A stretch of 14,055 nucleotides of DNA from an uncultured Peptococcaceae bacterium. Lineage in GTDB: Bacteria > Bacillota > Peptococcia > Peptococcales > Peptococcaceae. This document shows, piece after piece, positions 13,407 to 14,055 of this stretch. The DNA lies in the NCBI GenBank assembly GCA_900553245.1, contig USCP01000026.1, positions 1-14,055 on the forward strand, given 5' to 3'. The notes below the pieces were generated by a model, which did no database searches, was not told the DNA's origin, and saw nothing but the letters and a program-made list of their open reading frames with translations. The translations under genes were made by a program, and so were the position numbers. Every line of letters starts with the position of its first letter. Positions within the stretch are counted from its first letter, which is position 1.

Positions 13407-13946
13407 ATGAACAAGAAAAACATTCTCATCGCAGTATTAGGGGCAATCGTATTGGGGGCGCTGCTTGGTTTGGCCATTGGCTTTGTAGGTGGCTTCTTCA
13501 CTTCCTCCGACACCGATACCCAAGCGTCTGTGACTGAACAAAAGACCTCTGTTGAAGAAGAAAAGGCAAAGAAAGCCGAAGCAAAAAAGGATGCCGAAAA
13601 GGCAGCCAAGGAAGCAAAGCAAGACGAAGAAAACAAAGCAGACAAAGCTGATCAAGACACTGCAAAGGATGATAGCCAATCTGCCGATAAGACCGATGCT
13701 TCCTCTGATAAGGACAGCGACAAAGACAGCCAAGAAACCGTTGAAGGCATTGGCACCGGGACTGTTGCCACCGGTGGCGCAGGCTTAAACCTCCGTGCTG
13801 ACGCAAGCACCGACAGTAACATCGTTGGTACTGTGAACAATGGCGATTCCCTCACCATCATCGCAGAAAGCAACGGCTTCTACCAAGTTCAAACCCCAAG
13901 CGGTCAAACCGCTTGGGTATCTGCTCAGTTTGTAACCATGAACTGA
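13407..13946 (+). CDS. Membrane-anchored SH3b-domain protein
   Basis: Envelope protein of 179 residues in three parts. A glycine-rich transmembrane helix (about 5-30, ILIAVLGAIVLGALLGLAIG) acts as anchor or uncleaved signal. A highly charged Lys/Glu/Asp/Ala linker (about 38-112) is probably a coiled coil that turns into an acidic, Ser/Asp-rich stretch. The C-terminal bacterial SH3 domain (about 118-179) contains GLNLRADASTDSNIVGTV, GDSLTIIAES, FYQVQT and TAWVSAQFV. Such domains bind peptidoglycan or wall peptides. No catalytic domain is present, so a structural or tethering role between membrane and wall is likely. AAGGAG (13389-13394) lies 12 bases before ATG, a somewhat long spacing. It follows the TagO/WecA-like gene by 24 bases and is probably co-transcribed. 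A terminator follows. The specific ligand is unknown. Confidence 0.88.
   Translation: MNKKNILIAVLGAIVLGALLGLAIGFVGGFFTSSDTDTQASVTEQKTSVEEEKAKKAEAKKDAEKAAKEAKQDEENKADKADQDTAKDDSQSADKTDASSDKDSDKDSQETVEGIGTGTVATGGAGLNLRADASTDSNIVGTVNNGDSLTIIAESNGFYQVQTPSGQTAWVSAQFVTMN
13895..13917 (+). repeat. 10-bp perfect hairpin inside the SH3b gene
   Basis: CCCAAGCGGT-CAA-ACCGCTTGGG is a perfect inverted repeat within the last codons of the SH3b gene (SGQTAW region). It could form an RNA hairpin just before the stop codon. Codon choice for a conserved protein motif may explain it. Confidence 0.6.
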
Positions 13947-13947
13947 G
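13924..13947 (+). repeat. 7-bp inverted repeat across the SH3b stop codon
   Basis: CTCAGTT (13924-13930) and AACTGAG (13941-13947) are perfectly complementary around a 10-base loop, and the TGA stop lies in the right arm. There is no T run, so it is not a terminator alone. Confidence 0.45.
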
Positions 13948-13964
13948 ACCTTTGAATGACATAG

Positions 13965-13998
13965 AAAAAGCAAGCACAATATCGTGCTTGCTTTTTTT
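13965..13998 (+). terminator. Intrinsic terminator after the SH3b gene
   Basis: AAAAAGCAAGCAC (13965-13977) pairs with GTGCTTGCTTTTT (13984-13996) around a 6-base loop, with the T run reaching 13998. It starts 19 bases after the stop codon. The A-run on the left means it may also work on the minus strand. Confidence 0.93.
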
Positions 13999-14010
13999 GT
14001 TGGAGCTTTA

Positions 14011-14041
14011 GCGTAAATAAACCCCCAGTTCAACTGGGGGT
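14011..14041 (-). terminator. Probable minus-strand terminator of a gene beyond the right edge
   Basis: ACCCCCAGTT (14021-14030) and AACTGGGGGT (14032-14041) form a perfect GC-rich stem around a tiny loop. Read on the minus strand, the stem is followed by TTTATTTACGC, a modest T tract. This would suit a convergent gene to the right. A mobile-element or repeat-family hairpin is an alternative that cannot be judged from one copy. Confidence 0.5.
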
Positions 14042-14055
14042 CGGTAAAAAATACT

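Noticed and set aside
13895..13904. CAAGCGGT resembles a Pasteurellaceae DNA uptake sequence core.
   Set aside because: Everything else in the window points to a Firmicute, there is a single copy within a hairpin, and it encodes part of the SH3b domain. The match is most likely chance.

Overview
The window looks like chromosomal DNA of an anaerobic Firmicute (Bacillota). The evidence is strong AGGAGG-type ribosome binding sites, short intrinsic terminators, a short Firmicute-type serine acetyltransferase, an Rrf2 regulator beside cysteine genes, and a DUF5693-CsaB-TagO/WecA block typical of Gram-positive or Negativicute-like envelopes. Base composition is moderate, not AT-rich. A Peptococcaceae-like or Negativicutes-like host is my inference; I cannot name the species. 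I see no CRISPR array, phage gene, transposase, rRNA or tRNA.

Layout. (1) 54-751: trmB on the minus strand with its own terminator. (2) 893-1517: a 74-residue protein of unknown function and a small thioredoxin-fold protein with a CHVC active site, closed by a terminator. (3) 1567-5268: a BirA-type operator overlapping a good sigma-A promoter, then bioY-bioB-bioD-bioA in a tight operon and a terminator. (4) 5442-8310: xthA/exoA-cysE-cysS, a DNA-repair nuclease followed by cysteine synthesis and cysteine charging. (5) 8402-8848: an Rrf2-family regulator on the minus strand, facing cysS and sharing one perfect 20-bp hairpin terminator with it. (6) 9147-13946: an envelope block of DUF5693 membrane protein, CsaB pyruvyltransferase, MraY/WecA/TagO-like glycosyltransferase (with its own promoter) and a membrane-anchored SH3b protein, followed by terminators.

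How the genes work together. The biotin operon covers uptake (BioY) and the last three steps, KAPA to DAPA to dethiobiotin to biotin. No early-pathway gene (bioF, bioC/H or bioW) is present here. The cysteine block makes O-acetylserine and Cys-tRNA, and the adjacent Rrf2 protein has a Cys-rich loop that may sense Fe-S status, redox or cysteine. The envelope block probably builds and pyruvylates a secondary cell-wall polymer, the usual receptor for SLH-domain proteins.

Most notable: the DUF5693 gene is split by an in-frame TAG at 9330-9332, immediately followed by an in-frame ATG. TAG is an ordinary stop for four other genes here, so this is a nonsense mutation, a stop-restart arrangement, local readthrough or a sequencing error. 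Also notable are the BirA operator with its 13-nt spacer and its right half containing the -35 box, the regulator's unusual cysteine spacing, and a run of hairpins at the right end.
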